Shown piece after piece: positions 5,953-15,171 of a stretch of 64,000 nucleotides of DNA. Numbering within the stretch: position 1 is the stretch's first letter; each line of letters starts with the position of its first letter. The translations under genes were made by a program, and so were the position numbers. The notes under the pieces were generated by a model. It did no database searches. It saw only the letters and a program-made list of their open reading frames with translations, and was not told the DNA's origin. Source of the stretch: Kiritimatiellia bacterium (GTDB lineage: Bacteria; Verrucomicrobiota; Kiritimatiellia; UBA8416; JADHWI01); assembly GCA_016783565.1 (NCBI GenBank), contig JADHWI010000006.1, positions 1 to 64,000 on the forward strand, written 5' to 3'.

Positions 5953-7398
5953 TTATTGGCCGAATTTCCCCGTCTCTGTCTTAACCCCTCTATCGCCCTG
6001 CCGGGCCATCCAAGCTTCAAGCTGTTCCTTCATCTGGTTCATTTGTTCTCTATATTGCGGTTGATCAGCCAAGTTATTCTGCTCGAAAGGATCTCTGTCT
6101 ACATCGTAGAACTCTTCGGGTGGTCGATGTTGATAGCGTTTCGTCAATCTCGCAGCACGTTTGTCTGTCTTGGCATCACGAATCCAACTGTTCCAAATGT
6201 TCTCGTAGTTCTTTTCTGTCATTATGTTCTGGAACATGGCTTCAGGCATAAGATTTATGATGTACTTGTATCTTCTATCTCGTATGGACCGCACAGGATA
6301 TGGTTTTCCTGCGATGATCCCCTGCGTTGTATGTACACCAAAGACAACGTTGTTATGTTGGGTCGCCTTGCCCCTGAGAAGGGACATGAAACTCCTTCCG
6401 TCAAAACCTCTCCCACTGTTTGGCCCACCGTTCAACCCTGTATCAATATCCTCAGGATTACCTCCTGCAATTTCAATGAGCGTAGGGGCAACGTCAACGT
6501 ATTGAATCATGGCAGCCGTTTCTTTGTCGGGGGAGATAACGTCAGGCCACTTAACAATGAACTGTGTGCGTAGGCCATAGTCATAGCATGTCCACTTTCC
6601 TCCAGGGAAATCCGGGCCTTGTTCGCTGGTCACAATGACGATGGTATTGTCGGCTTTGCCACTCTTCTGAAGCCTATCCAGATAGTCACCAACTTCAGTG
6701 TCAAATGCGGTTACGGCCGTGTAGTAACGGCAGAGAGCTTGCCGAGTTTCTACGTTGTCCACCAGAAACGGCGGTACGGTTATCTTGTTCGGATCATATC
6801 CCTTCGGTTGCGGCCATTTTGGATGAGGATGGTGCGAGGCGAATATCAGACAGAAAGGGGCATTGTCCTTTGTCATATATTCAGTGATACTCTTAGGTTT
6901 ATCAAAGGGGAAGGATTCTGCGGGTCCGAAATGTTTCTTTCCTTTAAGACCGACACGATAGCCCAGAGCCTGCAGATGGTGAACAATGCTTCGAGTACCC
7001 TTCTTTACTTTCGAATGATTTGGGTATGCGCCATTTCGAACTGGAAAAACTCCTGTATACAACTGCTGTCGTGTTGGTGCACACATGGCCGTGGCGGTGA
7101 ACGCCTGTGTAAAAGTGAGACCCTGTTTTGATAATTTATCAATATTGGGGGTACGAACTTCCGGATTGCCATAACATCCAGCGTCGTTCCATGCCAAATC
7201 ATCGGCCAGGATCAGAAGAATATTTGGCTTGGGTGATGTGTCGGCAAATGACAGGTGTGCAACTAGAGCTACAGTCACGCACAATGCCGATGCTTTCAGA
7301 AGATTAAGACGATTATACCTATTGATACTTATTCCTCCTGCGTCACGCCGAGCATTTCCAATGAGTCCGACTGCGGCTTTACTAAAATATGCTCTCAC
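5953..7398 (-). CDS. Formylglycine-dependent sulfatase, exported
   Basis: A type I sulfatase (alkaline phosphatase superfamily) that removes sulfate esters, in this kind of organism usually from sulfated polysaccharides. The metal-binding start PNILLILADDLAWND is at about 58-72. The formylglycine motif C-A-P-T-R is at 106-110, with Cys106 to be oxidised by a formylglycine-generating enzyme not present in the window. A hydrophobic segment (about 32-52) ending SFA is the signal peptide. The frame opens with a GTG at 7398, but a strong AGGAGG lies just before an AUC codon at 7326 (residue 25), so the true start is unclear. It is 32 bases downstream of the SMP-30 gene, probably one operon. Confidence 0.9.
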   Translation of the reverse strand: MRAYFSKAAVGLIGNARRDAGGISINRYNRLNLLKASALCVTVALVAHLSFADTSPKPNILLILADDLAWNDAGCYGNPEVRTPNIDKLSKQGLTFTQAFTATAMCAPTRQQLYTGVFPVRNGAYPNHSKVKKGTRSIVHHLQALGYRVGLKGKKHFGPAESFPFDKPKSITEYMTKDNAPFCLIFASHHPHPKWPQPKGYDPNKITVPPFLVDNVETRQALCRYYTAVTAFDTEVGDYLDRLQKSGKADNTIVIVTSEQGPDFPGGKWTCYDYGLRTQFIVKWPDVISPDKETAAMIQYVDVAPTLIEIAGGNPEDIDTGLNGGPNSGRGFDGRSFMSLLRGKATQHNNVVFGVHTTQGIIAGKPYPVRSIRDRRYKYIINLMPEAMFQNIMTEKNYENIWNSWIRDAKTDKRAARLTKRYQHRPPEEFYDVDRDPFEQNNLADQPQYREQMNQMKEQLEAWMARQGDRGVKTETGKFGQ

Positions 7399-7430
7399 TG
7401 TTCGCTCTCATCGTCATCTACATCGCACGC

Positions 7431-8282
7431 CTACCTCACCCGGACAGCATAGAAAGAGGTACGTGCCGTGACGAACAACGTGCGCCCATCTTTTCCAAAA
7501 GAGACGTTCGTGGGTTTCTCCGGAATTTCGATTCGGCGAAGCAAATCACCTTTTGGACTGTACACCAAGACAGCATCCGTAGTCAGATAAAGATTCCCAT
7601 CACCATCAAGAGTCATTCCGTCTGAACCTTCCTCAGCAAACAGCTTTCTTTCCGAAAGTTTACCCTCATCATCCACGCGATAGGAATATGTCTTTTTCCC
7701 GCCATGGTCAGCCACGTAAAGCGTCTTACCATCAGGCGTGCCAACAATACCGTTTGGTCTTACCAGATCATCAATGACACGCCGTAGTTTGCCACCCCCG
7801 GGAGGCACATAATACACATGCTCCCCATCTTGCTCCAGATTGTCTCGTTTCCAATAGCGAGGGTCGGTAAAATAGATTCCTCCACTTCCGTCAATCCATA
7901 GATCATTGGGACTGTTGAGTTTCCTGCCATCGTACGCATCAGCGACAACCGTAACGATTCCATGCGGGCTAATTGATGTAAGCCGCCGGTTACCTCCCTC
8001 ACATACCAACAGATTCCCGCTCCGGTCGAACAGCAAACCATTTGCTCTGCCCGTATTCTCACGATACGTCGACACCCCATCACGGGATGACCACCTGTGA
8101 ATCCTGCTGTTGTGAATATCCGTGAAATAGATATCGCCGTTTGTCGCGAGTGCAGGCCCCTCGGTGAACCTGAATCCCGTTGCAACTTGCTGCACGTCCT
8201 CCGTGATCCCCGAATAAAACTGAGCACAACCCGTTAGACCTGCCACAACGGCAAGACAACATATCTTAACAGAACCACTCAT
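7431..8282 (-). CDS. SMP-30/gluconolactonase-like lipoprotein
   Basis: 283 residues from the ATG at 8282, which has GGGAGG about 8 bases upstream. The signal peptide ends in a lipobox (VAGLTGC), so it should be lipid-anchored. The rest is a six-bladed SMP-30/LRE beta-propeller: FTEGPALATNGDIYFTD, NSPNDLWIDGSGGIYFTDP, RPNGIVGTPDGKTLYVAD and GSDGMTLDGDGNLYLTT, with the acidic and Asn residues that bind the divalent metal. Family members hydrolyse sugar lactones. Next to a sulfatase, a role in sulfated-sugar breakdown is plausible. The frame extends to 8354, but the extra 24 residues are not signal-like. Confidence 0.85.
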   Translation of the reverse strand: MSGSVKICCLAVVAGLTGCAQFYSGITEDVQQVATGFRFTEGPALATNGDIYFTDIHNSRIHRWSSRDGVSTYRENTGRANGLLFDRSGNLLVCEGGNRRLTSISPHGIVTVVADAYDGRKLNSPNDLWIDGSGGIYFTDPRYWKRDNLEQDGEHVYYVPPGGGKLRRVIDDLVRPNGIVGTPDGKTLYVADHGGKKTYSYRVDDEGKLSERKLFAEEGSDGMTLDGDGNLYLTTDAVLVYSPKGDLLRRIEIPEKPTNVSFGKDGRTLFVTARTSFYAVRVR

Positions 8283-8377
8283 TTCCCAACCCTCCCGACA
8301 GCCATGAATTGACCTGCTCCCACGATACTTGCTATGGTTAGTTTCATGCGACAAAAAAAGCAGGAAGGCATTTATTC

Positions 8378-8977
8378 ATGATCAAGGCATCACTATTCAG
8401 TTTTCTGGCAATCACGATTCTATGGACAGCTCCTTGTGCTCACGGATTTGGCAACATGCATGTAGTCGTCAAACGGCAGGACAGACTGGGCAATGAAAGC
8501 TACAAGGTCATGTCGCGCACGGAATTCCGGGAGCTGGAAAAGAAATGCCGAAAAGAGGCCTCCTATGCTACAAAAGCGTTGAGCCTGGCGCAACGCGCAT
8601 GGAAGGAAGACTCGAACAACACCAGTCCCTTTCCTCGTTCCGTCGCGAAACCTATCAAGGTTCGCGCTATGCGCGAGTTCAAAGAAAAGGAAGACGCCCG
8701 GGAAATGGCATCAAAGTACACCGAGCGCGAAAACGAGCAGGCCAAGAAACGTGAGGCCGACCTAAAACGAAAGCACTCTAAACAAAGCTGGACACGCGGC
8801 CGAGGAAGAGGAAATAATCGAAGAACAAGCAAGGTGGACACAAAAAGTCTGAAAAAAGCAACCGACAAGCTTGAAGAACGCAAGGCCACCCTCGAACGTG
8901 CCTGCACCCTGTATGAAAGTATGCTCGTGAAATGCCGTGAAGAAGCCGAAGAACGCAGAAAAAAATCTGCATTTTGA
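8378..8977 (+). CDS. Exported basic coiled-coil protein, unknown
   Basis: 199 residues with a signal peptide (IKASLFSFLAITILWTAPCAHG). The mature protein is very rich in Lys, Arg and Glu, with heptad-like helices (about 50-130 and 155-195) separated by an Arg/Gly-rich linker (RGRGRGNNRR). An AGGAAGG Shine-Dalgarno precedes the ATG. It is divergent from the SMP-30 gene with only 95 bases between the starts, so the two share a promoter region. Not recognised; the composition suggests binding to an acidic polymer or a partner coiled coil in the envelope. Confidence 0.6.
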   Translation: MIKASLFSFLAITILWTAPCAHGFGNMHVVVKRQDRLGNESYKVMSRTEFRELEKKCRKEASYATKALSLAQRAWKEDSNNTSPFPRSVAKPIKVRAMREFKEKEDAREMASKYTERENEQAKKREADLKRKHSKQSWTRGRGRGNNRRTSKVDTKSLKKATDKLEERKATLERACTLYESMLVKCREEAEERRKKSAF

Positions 8978-8988
8978 GCAGGGGCTAC

Positions 8989-10551
8989 TTACCGTCGCGT
9001 ATCGAGGAACTTCTTCCATAGGTCATCACGAATATACAGTTCCATAATAACGTCCGGACGCAACCCGTAGAATTCTGAAATGTATCCCTCTTCAAGATGC
9101 GGAATCAGGCTCTCGGAACATTCCGGGCCTACCACCCATATATCGGGACGGTACTGCAACGGAAGCCCCTCGACGGTATTCCAATATCCCAGATGTTTTT
9201 GATTATATGCACGCAGATACCAGGGAAGCGGCCAGGCGTTGTGCGCCCCCGTCACAGACCAAACCATGATATCGCTCCCCAACCCGGTAGTCTCGGCAAC
9301 ATCCTCAATCCGCTGAATCATACGTAGATAGTCGGTCGTGGTATGCGCATAGACGTAGGGATTACGAATATCGGTAGAATATCGCGATGTCGCACGAACA
9401 GATTGAGCATACAGGTGACCACATGCCGTGGCAAGGAACAGCGTCAGCAATACGCGAAACCACACCGGTCGGAACCGTGACCACAGCCCCCCTATCCCCA
9501 CACCCGCTGCCAGACAAAGCGCATGAACCGACGTCATCATGCACCATGGCGTCTTATATCGAATCACCGAATATATCGTCGCAAGGCTGATTGCGTAAGC
9601 CAGAACAAACCAGATCCCAAATGCTTCTGCACGCTTTCTGTCGCTTACCAAAGCCACAATCAAACCAACAACAGCACCCAGAAGAATCCATAATTCGGTC
9701 CACCAAAGCGGACGTGACGGAGCATTCCCGACCATTATGCAAAGGTAGTAATACCAAGGCTTCGCGTGCTCAGTACCTGTCCCGGAACCGCGTTCAAGAT
9801 AAGTAAAGTAGGTCGCCCATGAATCCACCACGCCGCGCCAATGCATGCCTAACGAAGAAAACAACACAATGGACACCACGGCCGCAATTACGAATGCCAG
9901 CGCCACACTTCGCCATGCTCTGCGCGGCAGCTTCAACCGATGCCCGGACAACAACCACGCGGCGCCCCATGCCAGCCCCCACGACGCAACGCTCAGCACC
10001 CATGTCTCCTTTGTGGCGTGCATAAAGCCCAGCCCCGCACCTGCGAGAATCAACCATCCGGGAGCATGACTCGACATGTACCGCCAGCCACAGACCAACG
10101 TCAACATCCCGAAAAAGACGAGAAAAGATTCCTGAATGAAATATCCTGAGTAATAGACCAGGCAAGGTGATACAGCAACAAATACGGAGGCAGCGGCCAC
10201 CGCCGGCCAACCTATGGCTCCTGCCAACCCCATCGTGAGCAAACCTGTTGCCGCGCCCAGCACGGCAGGCAACCATCGTAGCGTCCACTCGTTGACTTCA
10301 GCCAACGAATCCTGCCCCATAAGACGAGCCACAGGCACCGTAAAATAGTACAAAATAGGCCCATGATGCTCGTGGGGATCATACTCGTAGTGCCCATCCT
10401 CCAACAGCGCACCAAAACGAACAGCCTGGTTCGCCTCGTCATGATGCATGGGACGCACATCCAAATTCTGCGTGCGCAGCACCAATCCAACGATCGCAGT
10501 TACTACGCAAAACAATACCCAAAGATACGTTTTGCTATTGCCTTTCATCAC
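8989..10551 (-). CDS. Agl23-like multi-span membrane protein (TIGR03663 type)
   Basis: 520 residues with about ten or more hydrophobic segments and a GT39/ArnT-like architecture. The first loop has the acidic MHHDEANQA motif (about 35-43, D/E pair expected to act in lipid-linked sugar transfer), followed by HEHHGPILYYFTVP. HATKETW occurs near 175. These features match the family annotated as flippase-activity-associated Agl23. It probably transfers or helps export lipid-linked sugars at the membrane. It converges with 8378-8977, ending 11 bases after that gene. No partner glycosyltransferase is adjacent. Confidence 0.75.
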   Translation of the reverse strand: MMKGNSKTYLWVLFCVVTAIVGLVLRTQNLDVRPMHHDEANQAVRFGALLEDGHYEYDPHEHHGPILYYFTVPVARLMGQDSLAEVNEWTLRWLPAVLGAATGLLTMGLAGAIGWPAVAAASVFVAVSPCLVYYSGYFIQESFLVFFGMLTLVCGWRYMSSHAPGWLILAGAGLGFMHATKETWVLSVASWGLAWGAAWLLSGHRLKLPRRAWRSVALAFVIAAVVSIVLFSSLGMHWRGVVDSWATYFTYLERGSGTGTEHAKPWYYYLCIMVGNAPSRPLWWTELWILLGAVVGLIVALVSDRKRAEAFGIWFVLAYAISLATIYSVIRYKTPWCMMTSVHALCLAAGVGIGGLWSRFRPVWFRVLLTLFLATACGHLYAQSVRATSRYSTDIRNPYVYAHTTTDYLRMIQRIEDVAETTGLGSDIMVWSVTGAHNAWPLPWYLRAYNQKHLGYWNTVEGLPLQYRPDIWVVGPECSESLIPHLEEGYISEFYGLRPDVIMELYIRDDLWKKFLDTRR

Positions 10552-10702
10552 AGTGCCCTCTTCTTGTTTACCAACGATGTAATGTCACGCACGAACCGCC
10601 TACGGTCAAGTGTAGAGCGTCACGATACCCGCAACAAGCCCTGAACGACACGAGTCAAACCGCCAGAGCCCGCATCCAGATCAGTTCAAAAGCCCTGAAA
10701 AC

Positions 10703-10742
10703 AAACAGGCGGAATCACCCATTTGGGTCATCCCGCCTGTTT
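10703..10742 (-). terminator. Rho-independent terminator
   Basis: A 40-base inverted repeat with arms AAACAGGCGG/CCGCCTGTTT and a small inner hairpin, followed on the minus strand by GTTTTC. It lies 31 bases downstream of the discoidin-like gene. Its near-perfect symmetry could also stop transcription from the other side. Confidence 0.7.
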
Positions 10743-10773
10743 AAAACATAACTTTGGATAGCGCCTCTCGTCT

Positions 10774-11460
10774 TTAGGACGCAGGCTTTCCAAATACTTC
10801 AACTTCAATGTAGTGGTTCATCTCGCCAGCCGTGCTGCCATTGCTGTAGAGACGCACATAACGGCCCTTCTTGCCCTTGGCATCAATCACGCGACCGGAG
10901 TTTGTTTCAATATATTCCTTGTCCTTGCCAATTCCCAATCCCGCAGAATTATCATGATCATTGTTAAAGACTGCTTCAACATCAGTGATGAAATCGGCAT
11001 CCTGACCAATCTGCACAACCATATCGCGATAGACGCGCGCCTGGGCATGATAATGCCAGACCGCGATAGCATAGATCTCGCAGGTCTCGCCTAGATCGAT
11101 CTGCACCCACTGCTGCCCTGGGCCAAATTCTGTGTAACTGCCGTCGCTGCCTTCTTTGTCCCCATCGGTCAACAACTCCATGTCACCAATGATAGGAGCA
11201 GAGTCACTACCGGTTACATCCTTACCCTTGGATACAATGGTTACATCCGCAGGAACCATAATCGCAGGACGCTTCTGCCCTGGTCTGAGCGGGCGTTCAA
11301 GATTCTCAGTCTTGATATTCTTCGGCGTGCCGACGAACATGGGTTTGGGAAGTTCCACCTTCAAAGCCGTCTTCTCTTGTGCGCGCGACATCGTCACACA
11401 CACCATGGCGCATGCCACAATCATTCCTGCCTGTATCATTCTACGCTGCATTGTCTTCAT
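10774..11460 (-). CDS. Exported discoidin-like (F5/8 type C) protein
   Basis: 228 residues with a signal peptide (MIQAGMIVACAMVCVTMSRAQ). Residues ~85-228 form a galactose-binding-like jelly roll: LLTDGDKEGSDGSYTEFGPGQQWVQIDLGETCEIYAIAVWHYH, then VVQIGQDADF and GRYVRLYSNGSTAGEMNHYIEVEVFG at the end. Such domains bind carbohydrate or other envelope ligands; no catalytic module is attached. It is transcribed alone, followed by a strong terminator. The Ala/Pro-rich linker (about 30-80) would hold the domain away from its site of export. Confidence 0.7.
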   Translation of the reverse strand: MKTMQRRMIQAGMIVACAMVCVTMSRAQEKTALKVELPKPMFVGTPKNIKTENLERPLRPGQKRPAIMVPADVTIVSKGKDVTGSDSAPIIGDMELLTDGDKEGSDGSYTEFGPGQQWVQIDLGETCEIYAIAVWHYHAQARVYRDMVVQIGQDADFITDVEAVFNNDHDNSAGLGIGKDKEYIETNSGRVIDAKGKKGRYVRLYSNGSTAGEMNHYIEVEVFGKPAS

Positions 11461-11662
11461 CTCCTTGCCTCCTCTATTAGCCTTAGGCCCGACATCCGGG
11501 CCGATTAAAAAACTGCCTCATCCTTGCCTGTTGACGTCGACCTTGTTCTCGAACGGCCAACACCATTTAACCGAAGCGTTGTAATATAGTTCGCAGCCGT
11601 CATCAAGGCAAGCCTATCAAACTGGAATTATCCGATGATCTATTTCGTTTACAGGTGCTCTT

Positions 11663-12568
11663 TCAGCGTGACTCAAGCCCAATACGGACAGTCGTCTCAT
11701 CCGGCAAAACAAGAAATGCTCCCACGCCAGAGTGCTTCCTGCACACAGCCTCTACCTTCCCGCGACCCATCATCATAAAAGCTGTAGCCAAACCATCGGA
11801 TTTGGCCGCACTCGGGGCCACCGCCCATGCGCCGATATGAGTCGTAGCCGGACGTCCCTTTTGCGGATGGATAATATGCTCGCCTTTCACCTCTTTGCCC
11901 GATCCACTCAACGATCGGTTCTTCAGCGAGATGGTTCCGCATCCTTCGGCCTCGGCCCACTGACCACCGATTCCGATGGGCCATCCCGACCCTTTTTCGG
12001 GTGATGATCCAATGGTCCGCACCGTGCTGCCGCCACCGCTGATAACTGCGTTCGTGATATCCCAGTCATCCAGGATTTCGGCCGCCTTGTCTATGGCGAA
12101 ACCCTTTCCGATGCCACCCAGATCCAACGCACCGGGAGCCCCCAACCACCCCACAGAGAACACCTCGGGGTCCAACACCAACTTATGCAAACCGACCCTG
12201 TCTCGTGCAGCCGCTATTTCCTCAGAGGAAGGGGTCCTGGAGTTCCCTTGGTCATCGCGCCAGCAAGACATGAGAGGGCCAATGGTCGGGTCAAACATGC
12301 CGCCGGTCACACCGTGAACCCACTGCGCCACCTGAATGCATTCGAAGGTATCCACCGTGACACGCACGGACGAATCCGTTTTCAGAAGATTAATCTGGCC
12401 AATATCGCTACCGGCATCGTAGCGGCTGAGCAATCGCTCCAGGTGGTCTACCTCCCGGAACACTGCCGCAGCCGCAGCACGTGCCAACTCCTGATCATCA
12501 CTTGCAATGATCACTTCAAATTCAGTGCTCATTGCCTCATGGGCGAAGCTATATACCGAATTGCTCAT
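11663..12568 (-). CDS. apbE: FAD:protein FMN transferase (ApbE)
   Basis: 301 residues from the ATG at 12568, which overlaps the stop of the cytochrome gene as ATGA. ApbE uses FAD to attach FMN covalently to Thr/Ser of redox proteins. Seen here: AHEAMSTEFEV near the start, FDPTIGPL, the DLGGIGKGFAIDKA nucleotide-binding block, SGGGSTV, and SDGLATAFMMMG in place of the usual AD-x-L-S-TA metal/FAD site. The HIIDP-type motif reads HIIHP. No signal peptide or lipobox is visible, unlike typical periplasmic ApbE. Third gene of the coupled operon. Confidence 0.85.
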   Translation of the reverse strand: MSNSVYSFAHEAMSTEFEVIIASDDQELARAAAAAVFREVDHLERLLSRYDAGSDIGQINLLKTDSSVRVTVDTFECIQVAQWVHGVTGGMFDPTIGPLMSCWRDDQGNSRTPSSEEIAAARDRVGLHKLVLDPEVFSVGWLGAPGALDLGGIGKGFAIDKAAEILDDWDITNAVISGGGSTVRTIGSSPEKGSGWPIGIGGQWAEAEGCGTISLKNRSLSGSGKEVKGEHIIHPQKGRPATTHIGAWAVAPSAAKSDGLATAFMMMGRGKVEAVCRKHSGVGAFLVLPDETTVRIGLESR

Positions 12569-15171
12569 TTTGCCGATTTCAGCGCAGAGCCACACCCTCC
12601 CACAGCCGCTACGATGGTAACGATCGCAGCGAGACGATGTACCACAACGCACAGGTGCTGACCATGTGTGCCAAACAAAGGAAACATTGCCACGAGTACG
12701 CTAAGGATCAGTATGATGCCACCCACAACCAGCATCCAGAAACACCAGCGGCCCAACGCACTTCGCGACGACCTCGCCGTAAGTGCCGCCCAAACGCAAA
12801 GCATCGCGGCATAGGCTGCGCCACAGCCAACATGCGCCAGCAATGCAAAGCCGGAAAGCACCTCGTGCAAAGGCCAACCAAAACCGAAACCGGTCACGGC
12901 CAGCATCACAAGACACAACGCTAACACCAGAACGAGCAATCGCAGAACAACCCTGGGAGCATCCCCCTGCAGTTGTTCCATTGCACGCAACGCGGCAGAA
13001 AGCCCCACGGCAGAAACCACAATGAGCAACAGCCCGGCAAACGCGGCCATGGCCATTTTAAAATATTTACGCACCAGGAAACTGACTCCGAAGAGTTTGT
13101 TGAACCCTTTCTCCGCATCCTGATACTCAACCATCTCCGTCACATCAGCGCGATCAGTCTTGAGCGGTCCTGTTGCCGTGACTGTACCGAAGAAGAAGTC
13201 GGATTTCGGGCTGTGGCAATCTTTACAGCTTCGCGCACCCAATGCCGTCGCAGCCGGACGCACATCATGTCCCAAAGCCCAGGATACCGGCTCGGCAGCC
13301 GAATGATCCTCGGCAGCTAACGTTCCATCCGAAGACAGTGAGAACTTACGTCCATTTGCAATGTAAGCCACCTCCGCATCCAGAGATGCAGCCAACTTCT
13401 TCAACATCAGCACGACTTGCTCTTCATTAAGCGAGAAAGAGGAACCTACCGTATCCTTGACAGATCGGCCCGCAAGCTCGGGCACCAGTGGCAAAAGCGT
13501 TTCGCCGTCCTGCCAGAACCAGCCATCCGCTGCCTCTGTTGCAGCACCAGCAAGATAACCATCTTCGCCACGACTGAAAACTTTACCCCTCGATGCCACA
13601 ACGACCTTCCGACCGGAAGCAATCGTTGACAATGCGTCCATAACACCAAGGATTGCATCCTCAGCATCATAATCAAGTTCCGCCGCATTCACGTCAAAAT
13701 CAGGAATACAGGAAACCACATTCGATTCGGTTCGCCATACCCAGGAGGTTTTCGTATCCACCGGTCCAGCAATGTCCAAGCCACCATCCACATTGCGGCG
13801 GTAAGCCTGCCCCCCAACAACGAAGTTGGCCTCTCCCAATGCGCTGGCTGCCCCATTGAGTGCACCGAGAACTGCTCCAACCTGACGGTCCGCATCCAGC
13901 ACGCCCTTCGCAGCACTCTCAACCTGCTCTAAACCAAGCGGCTTGATTTCTTTGCCCTCAACCATGCCCCAAAAAGCAGGCCACATCATACGCCTGGGTT
14001 CAATGACGCCCGCTTCGTTGCGCACAAAAACAGGTTCCACGATGAACGGGGAATCCGTAAACCACTGGGCACGTCCATACACGCCCAAACGGTTGGCTCG
14101 CGATGTACGGACCACTTTGGGCTCAGAAGCAGGTACCGCTCCTGAATGGCAAGCTGTGCACGACATTTCACGAAAATGAATAGGCGGAATCCCTTTATGG
14201 TGGGCAATGGGAGCGCCAAGCTTTCCAGGCGTATGCCCCTCCTCAAGATGGCAGGCTTCGCAGCTCATAGCTTCGTGCGACACGCCCCTCGTAATGGCAT
14301 GATTGAGCCCGTTGTTGTGACATTGCACACAACGCAAACCACCCGCTCCATGCACATCACCAGCGACGTCTTCTCGCTTCTGGTCCACCTCATACACGGA
14401 ATGACAATGCAAACAGGCCGCATCAGACGGCTTTTCAATCTCAAACCACATGCGGTGCCGACTATCAAAAAGATCGGCATTGTACGCTACCGACGGCGGT
14501 ACGGCATAGATATGGTCATCCGGATTCCCCCCGGCATAAACATTCCACCAGTCCGGCATCCGGGCAGCCATACCACCTACTTCACCAAAGCCGGCAGAGG
14601 CAGTAGCAGCCCATCGAAAATTCTCACGACCGATTTGTTTGGCCCACTCCGACATGTCATGACGTGCACTCCCGTTGTGACACGCAAAACAGTTGATTTC
14701 CAACCCACCGGAAATGGTCCAACGTGCGGAAGGATCATCCATCTGCTCGCCAGGATCAGAAATTCCTCCACCCGGCAAGTGGGAACCAAAGCGCTTCGTG
14801 AAAGACCACGCAGTGAGTCCCGCATCCTCAAGCGCATAGAGACCCGGCCAATCGCGCTTGCCCACGGGCAACTGCGTACCGAACTTCTCATCAAGCATGA
14901 TCCACGGTTCGCCAGGACGACCATCGTCAACACCGGCCGCACCCGCGTTAAAATGCCACCCGGCGTGAATTTTTTCATAGTCATGACACATGCCGCAGGT
15001 CTGCTTGGCAGACATGGGCATAGCATTCTCAACCGTTGAAGCAATCGATACGCCAGCCTCGTCGCGCAGCGGAATGCGATGAACGGGCAACGTACGACTG
15101 CCCCCCCAATGTCCTGCTTGCGCACTAAACGCCAGCCCGGCTACCAGAGTAAGTAGAGCTGTTTTCTTCAC
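12565..15171 (-). CDS. Heptahaem cytochrome c fused to membrane domain
   Basis: 868 residues. The signal peptide is 1-19 (ends AQA). Seven CXXCH haem c sites lie at about 59, 161, 253, 281, 304, 338 and 649; many extra His residues can serve as distal ligands. The region ~345-645 has no haem motifs and looks soluble. The C terminus (about 703-862) holds five hydrophobic segments with His in two of them (LLAHVG, VVVHRLAA), reminiscent of cytochrome b561-type quinone-reactive domains. Likely an electron conduit between periplasmic donors and the membrane quinone pool or an outer acceptor. It overlaps the Gfo/Idh/MocA gene upstream and apbE downstream, both by ATGA. Confidence 0.8.
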   Translation of the reverse strand: MKKTALLTLVAGLAFSAQAGHWGGSRTLPVHRIPLRDEAGVSIASTVENAMPMSAKQTCGMCHDYEKIHAGWHFNAGAAGVDDGRPGEPWIMLDEKFGTQLPVGKRDWPGLYALEDAGLTAWSFTKRFGSHLPGGGISDPGEQMDDPSARWTISGGLEINCFACHNGSARHDMSEWAKQIGRENFRWAATASAGFGEVGGMAARMPDWWNVYAGGNPDDHIYAVPPSVAYNADLFDSRHRMWFEIEKPSDAACLHCHSVYEVDQKREDVAGDVHGAGGLRCVQCHNNGLNHAITRGVSHEAMSCEACHLEEGHTPGKLGAPIAHHKGIPPIHFREMSCTACHSGAVPASEPKVVRTSRANRLGVYGRAQWFTDSPFIVEPVFVRNEAGVIEPRRMMWPAFWGMVEGKEIKPLGLEQVESAAKGVLDADRQVGAVLGALNGAASALGEANFVVGGQAYRRNVDGGLDIAGPVDTKTSWVWRTESNVVSCIPDFDVNAAELDYDAEDAILGVMDALSTIASGRKVVVASRGKVFSRGEDGYLAGAATEAADGWFWQDGETLLPLVPELAGRSVKDTVGSSFSLNEEQVVLMLKKLAASLDAEVAYIANGRKFSLSSDGTLAAEDHSAAEPVSWALGHDVRPAATALGARSCKDCHSPKSDFFFGTVTATGPLKTDRADVTEMVEYQDAEKGFNKLFGVSFLVRKYFKMAMAAFAGLLLIVVSAVGLSAALRAMEQLQGDAPRVVLRLLVLVLALCLVMLAVTGFGFGWPLHEVLSGFALLAHVGCGAAYAAMLCVWAALTARSSRSALGRWCFWMLVVGGIILILSVLVAMFPLFGTHGQHLCVVVHRLAAIVTIVAAVGGCGSALKSAK

